From IMG/VR virus record IMGVR_UViG_3300021247_000816, positions 1-43,099 of that record: a DNA stretch of 43,099 nt, one strand, 5' to 3'. Of the stretch, positions 8,304 to 17,043 are shown one piece after another. The position numbers were made by a program, and so were the translations under genes. This DNA is from a virus. The notes beneath the pieces are model-generated. The model was not told the origin of the DNA. It saw only the letters and a program-made list of their open reading frames with translations, and did no database searches. The first letter of the stretch is position 1, and each line of letters starts with the position of its first letter.

Positions 8304-10391
8304 ATGGATATAATCTATGCCAGTGGGCTTTCGTATGATAATTTGAGGTTATCGAAAAATGAAATTGAGCTTAATATTAAGCCTATTAACCCAACAATAG
8401 TTGATAGGGAAAAGATGCGGTATTTTTTGGAAGTGTATATTCCGACTGTAAAAAACGGCACTTCGCTGAAATTGCTGCCAGTGTTGGATGCTCCTGAAGA
8501 GCCATTTGTACAGGTTGGTGATGAGTATATTGCATCAGGTGCTTTTTTTCTGATTAATGAGTTGCTTCATTCTTACTTGAGTGTTGAAGTGCCTGACTCC
8601 AGCCGAAATAAAATATTGCCAATGCCAAATCATATTTTGCCGTTTAAGACTAAGAAAATCAGCAAGAATGATGGTGTTATGGTGGAAACTATTGAATCTG
8701 ATTTTGAATATGTCATTAGAGGCGGCATAAAAGAGGAACATTTGAGAGAGTGGGAAGGACAATTATTTTCAGAATATTTCGGTCCTAATAGACGGTTTTT
8801 GACTTGGAATCCTACTGTGATGGTTTTGCCTGAGCAACCTAATTATTTGTGTTTTTTGACAAATATGAAGCCTACACCAACGGTTTTGACCTTGAGACTA
8901 TATAGGTATTATGACGATGGTAGTGAAGATAGTACGGCTCTGAGTGTGATGGCTATCGGTGATGTGCAGTATATGACTACTTATAATGTGCCTGTTGGTG
9001 CAAAGCAGCTTGGTATTACTGAGCTAACAAAAAAAGTTGTAAAGTATGTTGTTTGGCTTAATAATCAGGATGGAGAGATACTATCAGAGCTAAAAACGTA
9101 TGTTATAGATTGGCGTTATTATCGTGAGCAAAGATATGTTTTGTTTCGGAATTCGCTTGGTGCTTATGATAGCTTGGGGCTTACTGGCGATTTTTCGGTT
9201 AGTGTGAATATGAGCCGTGACGAATCGGAGCGATATAAGCCTTATTTGTCATTGCCTTCTTTTTCGGAGGTTGAAGTATCGAAGGTAACTGGTAGCCGTG
9301 AGATTAGAATTAATACTGGATGGCTCAATAAGAATGAGCGTGATTGGCTCGAAGAGCTTGCCTTGAGTGAAGATATTTTTTTGGTAACTGATAGGGCTTA
9401 TATTCCGTTGGTAATACAGGATAGCAGCTATATTAGTGAAGATAGTACAGAGCGAGCGATTGGGCGAAGTTTTGTATTGAGGTATGCAAATGCTCATCGA
9501 AATTGGAGTAGATTGCCGATTTCGGTTGTAAGTAGTGAGCGTGCTACTGGTTGGCGGTCGTATTCGGCTGGAGCTTGTCAGCTTGATAGCTTTGGGAAGC
9601 GAACTGGGAAGCAATATGTAACATTGCTTGAGAAGTATTATATTGATAATGATGAGAGTGTGCAGCCTTTTGTAGTGAAAAATAATGCTACTGGTACTGA
9701 GGGCTATATTGCTCCTTTTGTGTCTGGTGCTTGTAGTACTACTCCTTATGTTAATGTGGCTTATAGTGCTAATGGTACTTATAGAAAAAATGATTGTGGC
9801 AATGGGCAGTATGGTAGCTTTGCTTTGATAAGTATTCCTGCTGGGCGGTGGGGGAGCGAAATATCTCAAGCGGATGCTAATGCTAAGGCTGTGGCTGAAT
9901 ATAATGCTTTGAATACTCAGGCTTATGCTAATATGTTTGGTACATGTGCGGTATTGTTGGCTGGACTTGCTGGCAAGATTTGGCAGTATTTTCTTAATAT
10001 AGTGCCTGTGAATTTGAATAGTATGGGTGCGGCTGATAGTAGCCGAACGGATACTACTGGTAATTTGAGTGCGGTGGCGTTTCCTTATGCCAATACTTTT
10101 GCGGCTCGTTGGGATGGATTTGTTAAGGCTCCGATTTCGGGCGTGGTTACGTTTAAGGCTCAGGCTGATGATGGTATAAGGGTTTGGATTGATGATGTAC
10201 TCAAGGTTGATTCTTGGAGTGAAGGGATTCATGTTGATACGTTCTCGATGACGCTTGAGCTTGATAGATTTTATAAGCTTAGAGTTGATTATTATCAATA
10301 TTATGGAGGTATTGATTGTGGCTTGAAATGGTCATATACTGGTCAGGCTGAGATTTATGTACCATCAACAAAACTTTTTAGAGAGCCATGA
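8304..10391 (+). CDS. large virion adhesin with DUF5977 and PA14-like domains
   Basis: A 695-aa protein. The first 400 residues are beta-rich and unassigned. A DUF5977-like Cys-containing module lies at about 454-545: GACSTTPYVNV, then RKNDCGNGQYGS, then SQADANAKAVAEYNA. A PA14-like domain lies at about 589-693, with the pattern RWDGFVKAPISG, FKAQADDGIRVWIDD and a final GLKWSYTG segment. PA14 domains often bind glycans, and DUF5977 modules occur in surface proteins, so I infer a tail adhesin that recognises a host surface carbohydrate. It overlaps the next gene by an ATGA. Confidence 0.7.
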   Translation: MDIIYASGLSYDNLRLSKNEIELNIKPINPTIVDREKMRYFLEVYIPTVKNGTSLKLLPVLDAPEEPFVQVGDEYIASGAFFLINELLHSYLSVEVPDSSRNKILPMPNHILPFKTKKISKNDGVMVETIESDFEYVIRGGIKEEHLREWEGQLFSEYFGPNRRFLTWNPTVMVLPEQPNYLCFLTNMKPTPTVLTLRLYRYYDDGSEDSTALSVMAIGDVQYMTTYNVPVGAKQLGITELTKKVVKYVVWLNNQDGEILSELKTYVIDWRYYREQRYVLFRNSLGAYDSLGLTGDFSVSVNMSRDESERYKPYLSLPSFSEVEVSKVTGSREIRINTGWLNKNERDWLEELALSEDIFLVTDRAYIPLVIQDSSYISEDSTERAIGRSFVLRYANAHRNWSRLPISVVSSERATGWRSYSAGACQLDSFGKRTGKQYVTLLEKYYIDNDESVQPFVVKNNATGTEGYIAPFVSGACSTTPYVNVAYSANGTYRKNDCGNGQYGSFALISIPAGRWGSEISQADANAKAVAEYNALNTQAYANMFGTCAVLLAGLAGKIWQYFLNIVPVNLNSMGAADSSRTDTTGNLSAVAFPYANTFAARWDGFVKAPISGVVTFKAQADDGIRVWIDDVLKVDSWSEGIHVDTFSMTLELDRFYKLRVDYYQYYGGIDCGLKWSYTGQAEIYVPSTKLFREP

Positions 10392-10903
10392 CAGGGAATA
10401 TTTTTGAGGTTAATGAATCGGTTATTGATGATTTGGCAGTTGATGGGCTTAATGTTTTTCAGAATGCTATTGATAGGGCTGGACTGGTTTTTTCGGAAGA
10501 ATTGTTGAATGATTGGAGTACTACTGTAATTAAGAATGACGAAGTACTGGCAGTTGAGTGGCAATTTAGGATGTATGGCAGGTATAAGGATATGAAACGA
10601 ATACCTGGTTATATGCCACCAGTTGAAGTAATGATGGAGTATGTTGAGAAGATTGGGGTTAGTAAATTTGCTTGGGTGCCAGGTTATGATATTAAAAGTA
10701 GTGTGCCGACTGATGTAGCTATTGAAAGGATTGCTTGGGGAATAGCAAAGCACAGAGCTTCAGTACCAGTATTGAAAAGAAGTGGCACTGGATGGTATAA
10801 TACTAATGTAATGAAATTAGTGAACCAAACTCGGTATAATATCAGAAAAAAAACTGCTGAATGGATTGCCAAGCAAGGAGCTGAAACGCTTGAATCAGCT
10901 TAG
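10388..10903 (+). CDS. hypothetical tail-module protein
   Basis: A 171-aa protein coupled by an ATGA overlap to the adhesin. It is helical and basic toward the C-terminus (NQTRYNIRKKTAEWIAKQGAE). The central stretch MKRIPGYMPPVEVMMEYVEKIGV, with conserved-looking Trp and Pro residues, and the shape of the protein resemble the HK97 gp10-like or tail-completion proteins of other phages, but the similarity is too weak to name it. It is the last gene before the tape-measure block. Confidence 0.55.
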   Translation: MTGNIFEVNESVIDDLAVDGLNVFQNAIDRAGLVFSEELLNDWSTTVIKNDEVLAVEWQFRMYGRYKDMKRIPGYMPPVEVMMEYVEKIGVSKFAWVPGYDIKSSVPTDVAIERIAWGIAKHRASVPVLKRSGTGWYNTNVMKLVNQTRYNIRKKTAEWIAKQGAETLESA

Positions 10904-10943
10904 GAAAAAGGTGTAAATAATACATGATATAATAAAAATGCGG

Positions 10944-10975
10944 AATAGCCACTGGACCCACTCGGGCAGGCTATT
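10944..10975 (+). other. bulged RNA hairpin in the gap before the tape measure
   Basis: AATAGC pairs with GCTATT, then CTG with CAG and CCC with GGG, separated by two-base bulges, around an ACTC loop. A T-tract starts 15 nt later, too far for a classical terminator. It may be a processing or regulatory hairpin in the leader before TGTCCTGTT copy 3. Confidence 0.4.
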
Positions 10976-11007
10976 GAAGAAATTATCTGCTTTTTTGTAT
11001 CTCATGC

Positions 11008-11016
11008 TGTCCTGTT
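11008..11016 (+). promoter_or_regulatory. TGTCCTGTT element, copy 3
   Basis: An exact copy lying 49 nt upstream of the tape-measure start codon and 7-8 nt upstream of a terminator-like hairpin. This motif-hairpin-ATG layout is repeated at copy 6. Confidence 0.6.
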
Positions 11017-11023
11017 TTGCCAT

Positions 11024-11062
11024 AAAGGTACGATGCAACTTGCATTGTACCTTATTTTTTTT
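11024..11062 (+). terminator. terminator-like hairpin abutting the tape-measure start
   Basis: AAGGTAC(G)ATGCAA pairs with TTGCAT(T)GTACCTT, leaving a two-base turn, and is followed by an interrupted run of Ts. The run ends 3 nt before the start codon of the tape-measure gene, so a ribosome-binding site would have to lie in the T-run or hairpin. It may be an attenuator, a leader hairpin, or a read-through terminator. Confidence 0.75.
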
Positions 11063-11065
11063 ACG

Positions 11066-14000
11066 ATGGCTGAAGAAATAGCAAAGATACGGGTAGAGAT
11101 TGATGGCAAAGATGCTCAAAGCGTTTTTGAATCTCTAACGGAAGAATCAAAAGAAATTAATCGCCAGTTGCAGGCAATGAAGAAGTCTGGCGATGATGGA
11201 AGTGAAGCCTGGCAGGAACTTAAAATTCGACAAAAGGAAGTTAATGCTGAGTTGAAAGATATGAAGCATAATATTGATGTGAACGATGCGAGTATTGACC
11301 AGCTCTCGTCGTCGCTTAAATATTGGCAGACAGAAGCAAGAAAAGCTAAAGAAGGCACTGAAGAATGGATTGAGGCAACGGATAAAATAAAGGAAATAAA
11401 GCCACGGCTTAATGAGCTACGTGATGAGATGAACGGTCTTGGCGATGTAGTTGAAGAACAGGGCAAACCAAGTGGCGGTGTTTGGTCGAATTGGAAACAA
11501 TCGGTTTTGGCTGTTTTTACTGGTACTGGATTGTTGGAGCTTGCTAAATCGGCAGGACAGGCAATACTTGAATTTGGTGCGGAAGTATTTGAGATAACAG
11601 CAAAATTCGAGAAATATGAAGCTGTTTTGAAAAATGCTATCGGTACTCAGGAAGGTGCCGCAGCGGCTATGGCTGATATTAAGAAGTTTGCGGCTGAAAC
11701 GCCATTTTCTGTTGATGAATTGACAGAAAGCTATATTAAGTATGTGAATCGGGGATTAACACCGACGATGGCTGAAATGACTAAACTTGGTGATATTGCC
11801 AGCTCTCAAGGCAAAAGTTTTGACCAACTTACGGAAGCCGTTCTCGATGCGGCCACTGGTGAATTTGAACGGCTCAAGGAATTTGGTATTCAAGCTTCAA
11901 AAAGTGGTGACGAAGTTTCTCTTAGTTTCAAAGGTGTGCAACAAACAGTTGCGAATACTCCTGAAGCAATCAAAGGAGCTTTGCTTGCATTTGGTGAGCT
12001 TGAAGGTGTACAGGGTTCAATGGCGGCAATCAGCCAAACGCTTGAAGGTAGGGTATCGAATCTTGGAGATAATTTTGATGAACTCAAGTTAAGTATTGGT
12101 GAGCGGCTTACGCCAGTTTTCGGGGTCATAATTGATGCCATGAGCTTCGGAATTGAAGTTGTAAAAAGCTTATTTCAGTGGTTTGGAAATTTGGGTGAAA
12201 ACTCATCTTTTTTGGGGGGTGTTTGGGAAGCTTTTGTTGATATAGGCAAAACAGTTTGGAATACTTTCAAAGGGATATTTGAGATAGGTAGTCAATTGAT
12301 TGGAACTATTGTAGAGATTGTTGATGGTTGGATTGGTCTTTCGGGTCAGGGTAGCATCCTGAAAGGAATACTTGAAGCTGTTGGATTTGCTTTTCGGATT
12401 GTTGGTACGGCAGCTATTACGGCACTTACGGGCTTGCAAATAATTGCTGATGGCTTGAATATTTTGATAAATAAGGGTAAGGAAGCGGCAAACTTCTTCG
12501 GTGCGGATTTCAAAATTGACCCAAAAGCAAATTTTGATACACTTGCTACTAATGCTCAGACTAACTTCAAAAAAATAGAAACGCTGTGGCAATCTACATC
12601 AACCGCCCAAGTAAAAGCTGCTGAAGAATCTAATACAAAAGTTGCAGATACTCATACAAAAACTCAAACCAAACTTACTGAAACTGAAAAGAAGGAAGCC
12701 GAAAAACGGAAGAAAGAAGCTGATAAATTAGCCACTGATAAGGCAAAGGCTGAAACCGATATGCTCAAGAAAATTGAGGATATGCAGATAAAGGCTATTT
12801 CTGATGATACGAAAAGGAAGATTGCACAGGCAAATCTTGACTTAAAACGTGAGCAGGATAAAATAAAAACGAGCCTTGCGAGTGAATCAACAAAGCAAAA
12901 ATCTCTTCAACAATTAGAAAAAACACATCAGGCTACCATCAAGAAAATTGAAGATGATGCCAGAACTAAAAAAGCGAAGCTTGATGCTGATGAAATTAAG
13001 AAAAGAGAGGCTGAAGACAAAAAACGTGAGGCTGATGAAAAGAAGCAACGAGATGATAAGCTGAAGGCTGATAAATCAACGCTTGATGCTGGATTTCGGG
13101 CGGAAATTGAACGTGCAAAATTGGATTTGTCTCTTACCAAGGAAAATTCGCAAGCACAATGGAATGCTAAACAGGCATTGCTTCAGCAGGAAATAGCGTA
13201 TAAAAATGCTAAACTTCAGCAAGAGGCGGCGGCTGAAAAACAGCGAATTGCTGAGAGTGTAGCAGATACCGCACAAAAAGCAGCTACTATACAGGCAATA
13301 GATGATAGGCTGAGTAGTCAATTGCGACAAAATGAAACGCAACTACAAAACGATAAGAAAAAGCTACAAGAGCAGGCAAATGAAGCTCGTCAGAAAAACA
13401 ATGAGGCGTTTTTTAAGGCTTTAGACCAAGCGATGACTGGCGATTTTAACCAGTTTATTAAGTTTATTCAGTCGAAAACTAAGTCTGAGTTATCTGAGAA
13501 TCAGAAGCGTTTTGCGGATTTCTCGAAAACTACAAATCAGACGCTTGAAATGATGCAAATGGCGGTTGATTTGCTGAATAAGTTGAATGAAAGCTATACC
13601 AAGAAGCAACTTGATAGGCTTACAACTGAAAAAAATGCCAATATAGCCAAACTTGATTCGGAATATAAAAAGGGAGTATTGACGAAAGAAGAGCTTGAGT
13701 CTAAAAAAGCACAATTGGATGTAGAATATGATGCGAAGGAAAGAGAGCTAAAAAAACAGGCTTTTGAGCGACAAAAGAAACTCCAGATTGCTGCGGCATT
13801 AATTCAAGGGAGTATGGCTGTTCTTTCTGCCCTTGCAACCCCTCCTTTTCCATTGGGTATTGCTTTGGCGATTGTAGCAGGTGTGAAAACTGCGATTGAC
13901 ATCAAAAAAATTAAGGATACGAAATTTGAAGGGCGTTCGGGTGGTGTATTCAGGAATGTCGGTATTGCTGAAGGAAGTAGGCACGGCTCGAAATATGGTG

Positions 14001-14512
14001 AGGCTGGAATTGTGATGTATGACCGAATGACTGGCTCGGAAGTAGGAGAAATTGAGGGTGGTGAGCCTGTGATGGTATTGAGCCGAAATACTTTGCGGAA
14101 TAACGGCCCAGTGATTAATCGTTTGTTGGACTCTTCGCTTAATAAAAATGGTGCTCCTATTAGTATGCGTGATGGTGGTGCTTTTTCGGTGAGTGATAGT
14201 AATCATATTGCCAGGAGAATGTTTGAATCTGGTGGAATTGTTGACCAAGAAGGTGCTTATGCTGAATCGACGGCTACGAGTACGGCCAGTACTGGTGATA
14301 CTAATGCCATGATTGAAAAACAAAGCAAGCTGAATGAGGATATTAAGAAAGCGAGCGAGAAAAGTGCTGAGAATTCGGGCAAAATACTTGATGAACTGAA
14401 AGGACAAACGGGATTGCTTCAGCAAATAAAAAATAAGCCTGATGGTACTTCGCAGGTGCTTCATGCGATTGATTCTCTTAGAAATAATATGATTAAAGCA
14501 AACGCAAAATAA
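11066..14512 (+). CDS. tape measure protein
   Basis: An 1148-aa protein that sets tail length and is ejected with the DNA. Residues about 1-130 are charged helices. A tape_meas_nterm-type domain follows at about 160-310, with KYEAVLKNAIGTQEGAAAAM, AAETPFSVDELTESY and LGDIASSQGKSFDQLTEAVLDAATGEFERLKEFGI. Hydrophobic segments lie at about 340-470. A long Lys/Glu/Ala coiled coil (about 520-880) and a hydrophobic segment IALAIVAGVKTAIDIKKIK (about 935) complete the pattern. I chose the ATG at 11066 because the upstream in-frame ATG at 11033 lies inside the leader hairpin. At about 3 nt per 1.5 angstrom this predicts a flexible tail of roughly 170 nm, which is an inference from length alone. Confidence 0.93.
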   Translation: MAEEIAKIRVEIDGKDAQSVFESLTEESKEINRQLQAMKKSGDDGSEAWQELKIRQKEVNAELKDMKHNIDVNDASIDQLSSSLKYWQTEARKAKEGTEEWIEATDKIKEIKPRLNELRDEMNGLGDVVEEQGKPSGGVWSNWKQSVLAVFTGTGLLELAKSAGQAILEFGAEVFEITAKFEKYEAVLKNAIGTQEGAAAAMADIKKFAAETPFSVDELTESYIKYVNRGLTPTMAEMTKLGDIASSQGKSFDQLTEAVLDAATGEFERLKEFGIQASKSGDEVSLSFKGVQQTVANTPEAIKGALLAFGELEGVQGSMAAISQTLEGRVSNLGDNFDELKLSIGERLTPVFGVIIDAMSFGIEVVKSLFQWFGNLGENSSFLGGVWEAFVDIGKTVWNTFKGIFEIGSQLIGTIVEIVDGWIGLSGQGSILKGILEAVGFAFRIVGTAAITALTGLQIIADGLNILINKGKEAANFFGADFKIDPKANFDTLATNAQTNFKKIETLWQSTSTAQVKAAEESNTKVADTHTKTQTKLTETEKKEAEKRKKEADKLATDKAKAETDMLKKIEDMQIKAISDDTKRKIAQANLDLKREQDKIKTSLASESTKQKSLQQLEKTHQATIKKIEDDARTKKAKLDADEIKKREAEDKKREADEKKQRDDKLKADKSTLDAGFRAEIERAKLDLSLTKENSQAQWNAKQALLQQEIAYKNAKLQQEAAAEKQRIAESVADTAQKAATIQAIDDRLSSQLRQNETQLQNDKKKLQEQANEARQKNNEAFFKALDQAMTGDFNQFIKFIQSKTKSELSENQKRFADFSKTTNQTLEMMQMAVDLLNKLNESYTKKQLDRLTTEKNANIAKLDSEYKKGVLTKEELESKKAQLDVEYDAKERELKKQAFERQKKLQIAAALIQGSMAVLSALATPPFPLGIALAIVAGVKTAIDIKKIKDTKFEGRSGGVFRNVGIAEGSRHGSKYGEAGIVMYDRMTGSEVGEIEGGEPVMVLSRNTLRNNGPVINRLLDSSLNKNGAPISMRDGGAFSVSDSNHIARRMFESGGIVDQEGAYAESTATSTASTGDTNAMIEKQSKLNEDIKKASEKSAENSGKILDELKGQTGLLQQIKNKPDGTSQVLHAIDSLRNNMIKANAK

Positions 14513-14513
14513 T

Positions 14514-15908
14514 ATGTACGAAATAACTATTGACGGCCAAAAGGCTGACCTTAATTTTGGAGAATCGGTTGTGCTGGAAAGGCACAACCCACTTCTGAAT
14601 TTTGATACAATACCAGGAGCGATTGTGAATGATTTTCAATTGCCTTTTTCGCCCAAAAATGACCAAATTTTTAATTTTGCGGTTCACTCTCAAACACGTT
14701 TTACGAAACGAAGCTATTATTGTGAAAAAAAAGCCGATGGTGTTGTGATTGAAAAGGGAACGATTGAGCTGATTGATATTTCGGCTGATGGTTATGTTGT
14801 GGCTTTTACTTCAAATTTGAGCGAGTTTTTTGGTGATTATCAGCGAATAATGCTGAATAAATTGGCTCTTGGAAGTGAAACGATACCAGTTTCTCCTGAA
14901 AAAAATCCTGATTATTTGACTGCAAAATATTGTTGGCCAACGGTTTTGAATGCTGAGTTTTATGGTACGGAGGTTCAAGCTGGATGGAATGGAAAGATGA
15001 ATGAATGGACTGGAGCTGTGCTGAATGCTCATGCCCGTGTGCCAATGATGTTTTTTAGGTTTGTGCTTGATAAGTTGGCTACATTATGCAATTTTACTTA
15101 TTCAGGAAGTTTTGTTGATAGTGAAGTTTTCAAGCGATTATTGATTTATAATACTTTTTCACTCGATGATGCTACAAGTATTAGTTATGCTAATCATTTG
15201 CCCGAATTAAGTGTTATAGATTTATTTTTGGAGCTTCGTAAACTATTGAATCTTAGAATTACGCTTAATCCAGCGAGCCGTGTTGTGAGTATTGATTTTG
15301 GTGATGCTTATTTTGGTCAATCTGCAAAACTCGATTGGACAACGAAGGCTGTGCCGACCAAAAGCCGTTCGCCAATTCGTGATAATAGGCTGGAGCTTGA
15401 TTGGGAAATTGATAGCAATGATGGAGTATTGAAAGTTGTACCTGCTGATTTTGATGTTTATAGAACTGTTGGCGATGGGTTTCTTTTTCCTATTAAGTCG
15501 GCATTTTCGACATTGAAAAAAGATGTTGGTGGTTTTTCAATTACGAGTCAGAAAGGTATTACGCCTCGATTTGCTCAGGGTGGAGAGAAGTTTTCGCCAC
15601 GGCTATTATTTTGGAATGGAAATTCGGTGGCTACGAATGAGTATAGTACATACCGATTAGCATGGAATGGAGCTAACAGCATACCCGTAAGATTTTGGGC
15701 GAATTTTGAAAAGTTTAGACTTAATACGGCTTATAAAACGAATCCAATTAATTTGAATGCTGTTGATGTAGCAGCTATAAACTGGATAGAGCCTGATGCT
15801 GAAAATATCATATATATTAAAGGAAAGGAATATGCGATTGATTATATGAAGGTTATTTTGCCACTGGAGGGCGTGGCTGAGATTGGTTTGTTTGAAAGAA
15901 ATTTTTAG
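14514..15908 (+). CDS. tail-tip / distal tail-like protein
   Basis: A 464-aa beta-rich protein starting one base after the tape-measure stop. The N-terminus reads MYEITIDGQKADLNFGESVVLERHNPLLNF and continues IVNDFQLPFSPKND. This 'xPGxxxxDFxLPFSPxN' segment recurs in Bacteroidota phage proteins placed after the tape measure. By position it should be a distal tail or baseplate hub protein that closes the tail tube. No peptidoglycan hydrolase motif is visible. It is the last structural gene before the cassette region, and the first attC-like site begins 17 nt after its stop. Confidence 0.65.
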   Translation: MYEITIDGQKADLNFGESVVLERHNPLLNFDTIPGAIVNDFQLPFSPKNDQIFNFAVHSQTRFTKRSYYCEKKADGVVIEKGTIELIDISADGYVVAFTSNLSEFFGDYQRIMLNKLALGSETIPVSPEKNPDYLTAKYCWPTVLNAEFYGTEVQAGWNGKMNEWTGAVLNAHARVPMMFFRFVLDKLATLCNFTYSGSFVDSEVFKRLLIYNTFSLDDATSISYANHLPELSVIDLFLELRKLLNLRITLNPASRVVSIDFGDAYFGQSAKLDWTTKAVPTKSRSPIRDNRLELDWEIDSNDGVLKVVPADFDVYRTVGDGFLFPIKSAFSTLKKDVGGFSITSQKGITPRFAQGGEKFSPRLLFWNGNSVATNEYSTYRLAWNGANSIPVRFWANFEKFRLNTAYKTNPINLNAVDVAAINWIEPDAENIIYIKGKEYAIDYMKVILPLEGVAEIGLFERNF

Positions 15909-15925
15909 ATTTGTGTAGGAGTGAT

Positions 15926-16004
15926 TCTCAACACTCATAATTTTGATGAGCAAGTGTAAAAGTTACTTTTATTGCTGCCTTTTACGCATTTGTTTATGTT
16001 GGAA
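15926..16004 (+). repeat. attC-like site 0 (left boundary of cassette array)
   Basis: The boundaries are TCTCAAC and GTTGGAA. The interior shows imperfect symmetry, with CAAGTGTAAAAG opposite CTTTTACGCATTTG. It shares GATGAGCAAGT and TGCTGCCTTTTAC with site B, so the two are related by descent. R'' is one base off the TTCCAAC of the other four sites. It either ends a cassette whose gene is gone or acts as an attachment point for the array. Confidence 0.6.
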
Positions 16005-16428
16005 GCGAGGAACTATTAAGCAATTTTTCTAATTTCATTTCGCCAATAACTAAAAAAATGAGGAACATTTCAAAGAAAGTAGTTATTTCTACTATTGCAT
16101 TAAATTTTGTTTTTTATGTGGGTAGTTTTATAATAATGTTTGCTTATAAATTTAGCTATAAGTATGTAGATATAATTTTCTGTATTGCATTTATAATGGC
16201 TGTCTGGGGTTTTAAAATATTTAAGCATTGCCCCATAAAAGTCTTTTGTCGAAACTATAAATTATTGAACAAAGTTTACGGAAGAAAAACTCAAAAAGCA
16301 TATTTCTATTATGGAACTTGCTTGGTAATAATGATATTGACTTTGTTTTTTTAATTCCAACGATACGCAAATGAGATGCAGAAGTTAATTAAGAATTAAT
16401 TATGCTCTCGTTTGCTTATTTGCCAGAG
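15999..16428 (+). mobile_element. gene cassette A
   Basis: By the integron cutting rule (G/TTRRRY), this unit runs from site 0 to site A. It holds one membrane-protein gene plus the shared leader AATTTTTCTAAT and TCGCCAATAACTAAA. The 430-bp length is normal for a gene cassette. Confidence 0.6.
16058..16354 (+). CDS. cassette gene: small multi-pass membrane protein
   Basis: A 98-aa protein with three hydrophobic segments (about residues 8-28, 35-53 and 78-97) joined by basic loops, including KHCPIKVFCRNYK and YGRKTQKAY. I do not recognise the family. Its TAA stop is immediately followed by the first base of attC-like site A, the tight packing typical of integron cassettes. The leader carries AATTTTTCTAAT and TCGCCAATAACTAAA, shared with neighbouring cassettes. 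Possible roles such as phage defence, superinfection exclusion or toxin are guesses from context only. Confidence 0.65.
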   Translation: MRNISKKVVISTIALNFVFYVGSFIIMFAYKFSYKYVDIIFCIAFIMAVWGFKIFKHCPIKVFCRNYKLLNKVYGRKTQKAYFYYGTCLVIMILTLFF

Positions 16429-16434
16429 TTGGAG
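16355..16434 (+). repeat. attC-like site A
   Basis: An 80-bp site bounded by TTCCAAC and GTTGGAG. Internal boxes GCAAATGAG and CTTATTTGC are complementary, and GTTAATT/AATTAAT symmetry marks the centre. It directly follows the stop codon of the preceding gene. Confidence 0.7.
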
Positions 16435-16939
16435 AAAACTAAACTTGAAAACTTCGCCAATCTCCTGTCCACAGGACATGAAGCGAACTTTGAAATAAAA
16501 TAAAACCTGGCACTTCGCTTTGATGTTGTCGCAAATAACTAAATTTATGAAAAAGAATAATATTGATAGAGCAGAAGTTAGACGAAGATTGTTTGATTGT
16601 GAAAGATGTGGAAATGAAGAAAAAGGGGGTGGGATAGGAGGATGGAGTGTAAATGGTAAATTATGGAATGAAACAATGTTGGCAAATGGATATACAAAAA
16701 TGAGCAAGCATGGCTCTGTAAAAGGAATGATTTGCATAGATTGTTTTGAGAAAATGCTTGGTAGGAAATTAAATAAAGATGATTTTACAGATACATTTGA
16801 TAATAAAACAAGTTCAGTAGTTAAAAAATATTTCACCTAACGAGCATAGGTTATCGTTGAACTAATTTTCCAACTGGGGTATAAAAGATGAGCAAGTCAA
16901 GGCGGCACGAATTGTGCTGCCTTTTACTTTTATATAGAG
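16429..16939 (+). mobile_element. gene cassette B
   Basis: The unit lies between attC-like sites A and B and holds one zinc-ribbon-like gene. Its long leader contains a hairpin (TTCGC/GCGAA around TCCTG/CAGGA, 16453-16487) and the shared TCGCAAATAACTAAA box just before the ATG. Confidence 0.6.
16547..16840 (+). CDS. cassette gene: protein with two CxxC pairs
   Basis: A 97-aa protein with cysteine pairs at C18/C21 (FDCERCGNEE) and C63/C66 (GMICIDCFEKM), fitting a four-Cys zinc-binding site. Between them lies a Gly-rich stretch, GGGIGGWSVNGKLW. The spacing recalls zinc ribbons and HNH-like folds, but no catalytic His-Asn-His set is visible. I chose the ATG at 16547, just after the shared TCGCAAATAACTAAA box, over an upstream in-frame TTG. 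Function is unknown; nucleic-acid binding is plausible. Confidence 0.65.
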   Translation: MKKNNIDRAEVRRRLFDCERCGNEEKGGGIGGWSVNGKLWNETMLANGYTKMSKHGSVKGMICIDCFEKMLGRKLNKDDFTDTFDNKTSSVVKKYFT

Positions 16940-16945
16940 TTGGAT
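16868..16945 (+). repeat. attC-like site B
   Basis: A 78-bp site bounded by TTCCAAC and GTTGGAT, the latter a perfect GTTRRRY core. Internal pairing includes TATAAAAG/CTTTTATA and AAGGCGGCAC/GTGCTGCCTT with one mismatch. It is the most symmetric site of the set. It starts 27 nt after the stop of the preceding gene. Confidence 0.72.
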
Positions 16946-17014
16946 TTAAAGGGCTGTAAAACTTAGCTCTTTCCGAATGTCCACAAAAAATAAATATTAA
17001 AAAACACTTGTATT

Positions 17015-17036
17015 ATATAGTACAATTATACTATAT
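17015..17036. promoter_or_regulatory. operator-like inverted repeat in cassette C
   Basis: ATATAGTA and TACTATAT are separated by 6 bp and end 7 bp before the ATG of the first cassette C gene. This suits binding by a dimeric regulator, possibly the HTH-like product of that gene. Confidence 0.5.
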
Positions 17037-17043
17037 TTAAACT

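Noticed and set aside
9249-10298. 349-aa open frame on the minus strand, antisense to the adhesin
   Set aside because: It is the complement of a well-supported gene with recognisable DUF5977 and PA14 modules. Its composition (long Ser/Ile/Arg/Thr runs) is typical of an antisense shadow.
10895-11119. Small minus-strand frame and a 47-aa plus-strand frame (from 10939) in the gap before the tape measure
   Set aside because: Both run through the TGTCCTGTT element and the terminator-like hairpin. A minus-strand gene here would oppose the late operon. The minus frame does have a natural-looking membrane segment, so it is only set aside, not excluded.
13799-14587. 262-aa minus-strand frame opposite the end of the tape measure
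   Set aside because: It is a shadow of the tape-measure and tail-tip genes, with no start signal and unnatural amino-acid composition.
16453-16487. Hairpin in the leader of cassette B as an extra attC site
   Set aside because: It is only 35 bp and has no TTCCAAC/GTTGGA boundaries. It is better seen as a leader hairpin.
16834-16862. Alternative attC cores ACCTAAC and GTTGAAC after the cassette B gene
   Set aside because: Each matches the core consensus but only 15 bp separate them. The TTCCAAC...GTTGGAT pair that follows has the right spacing and internal pairing.
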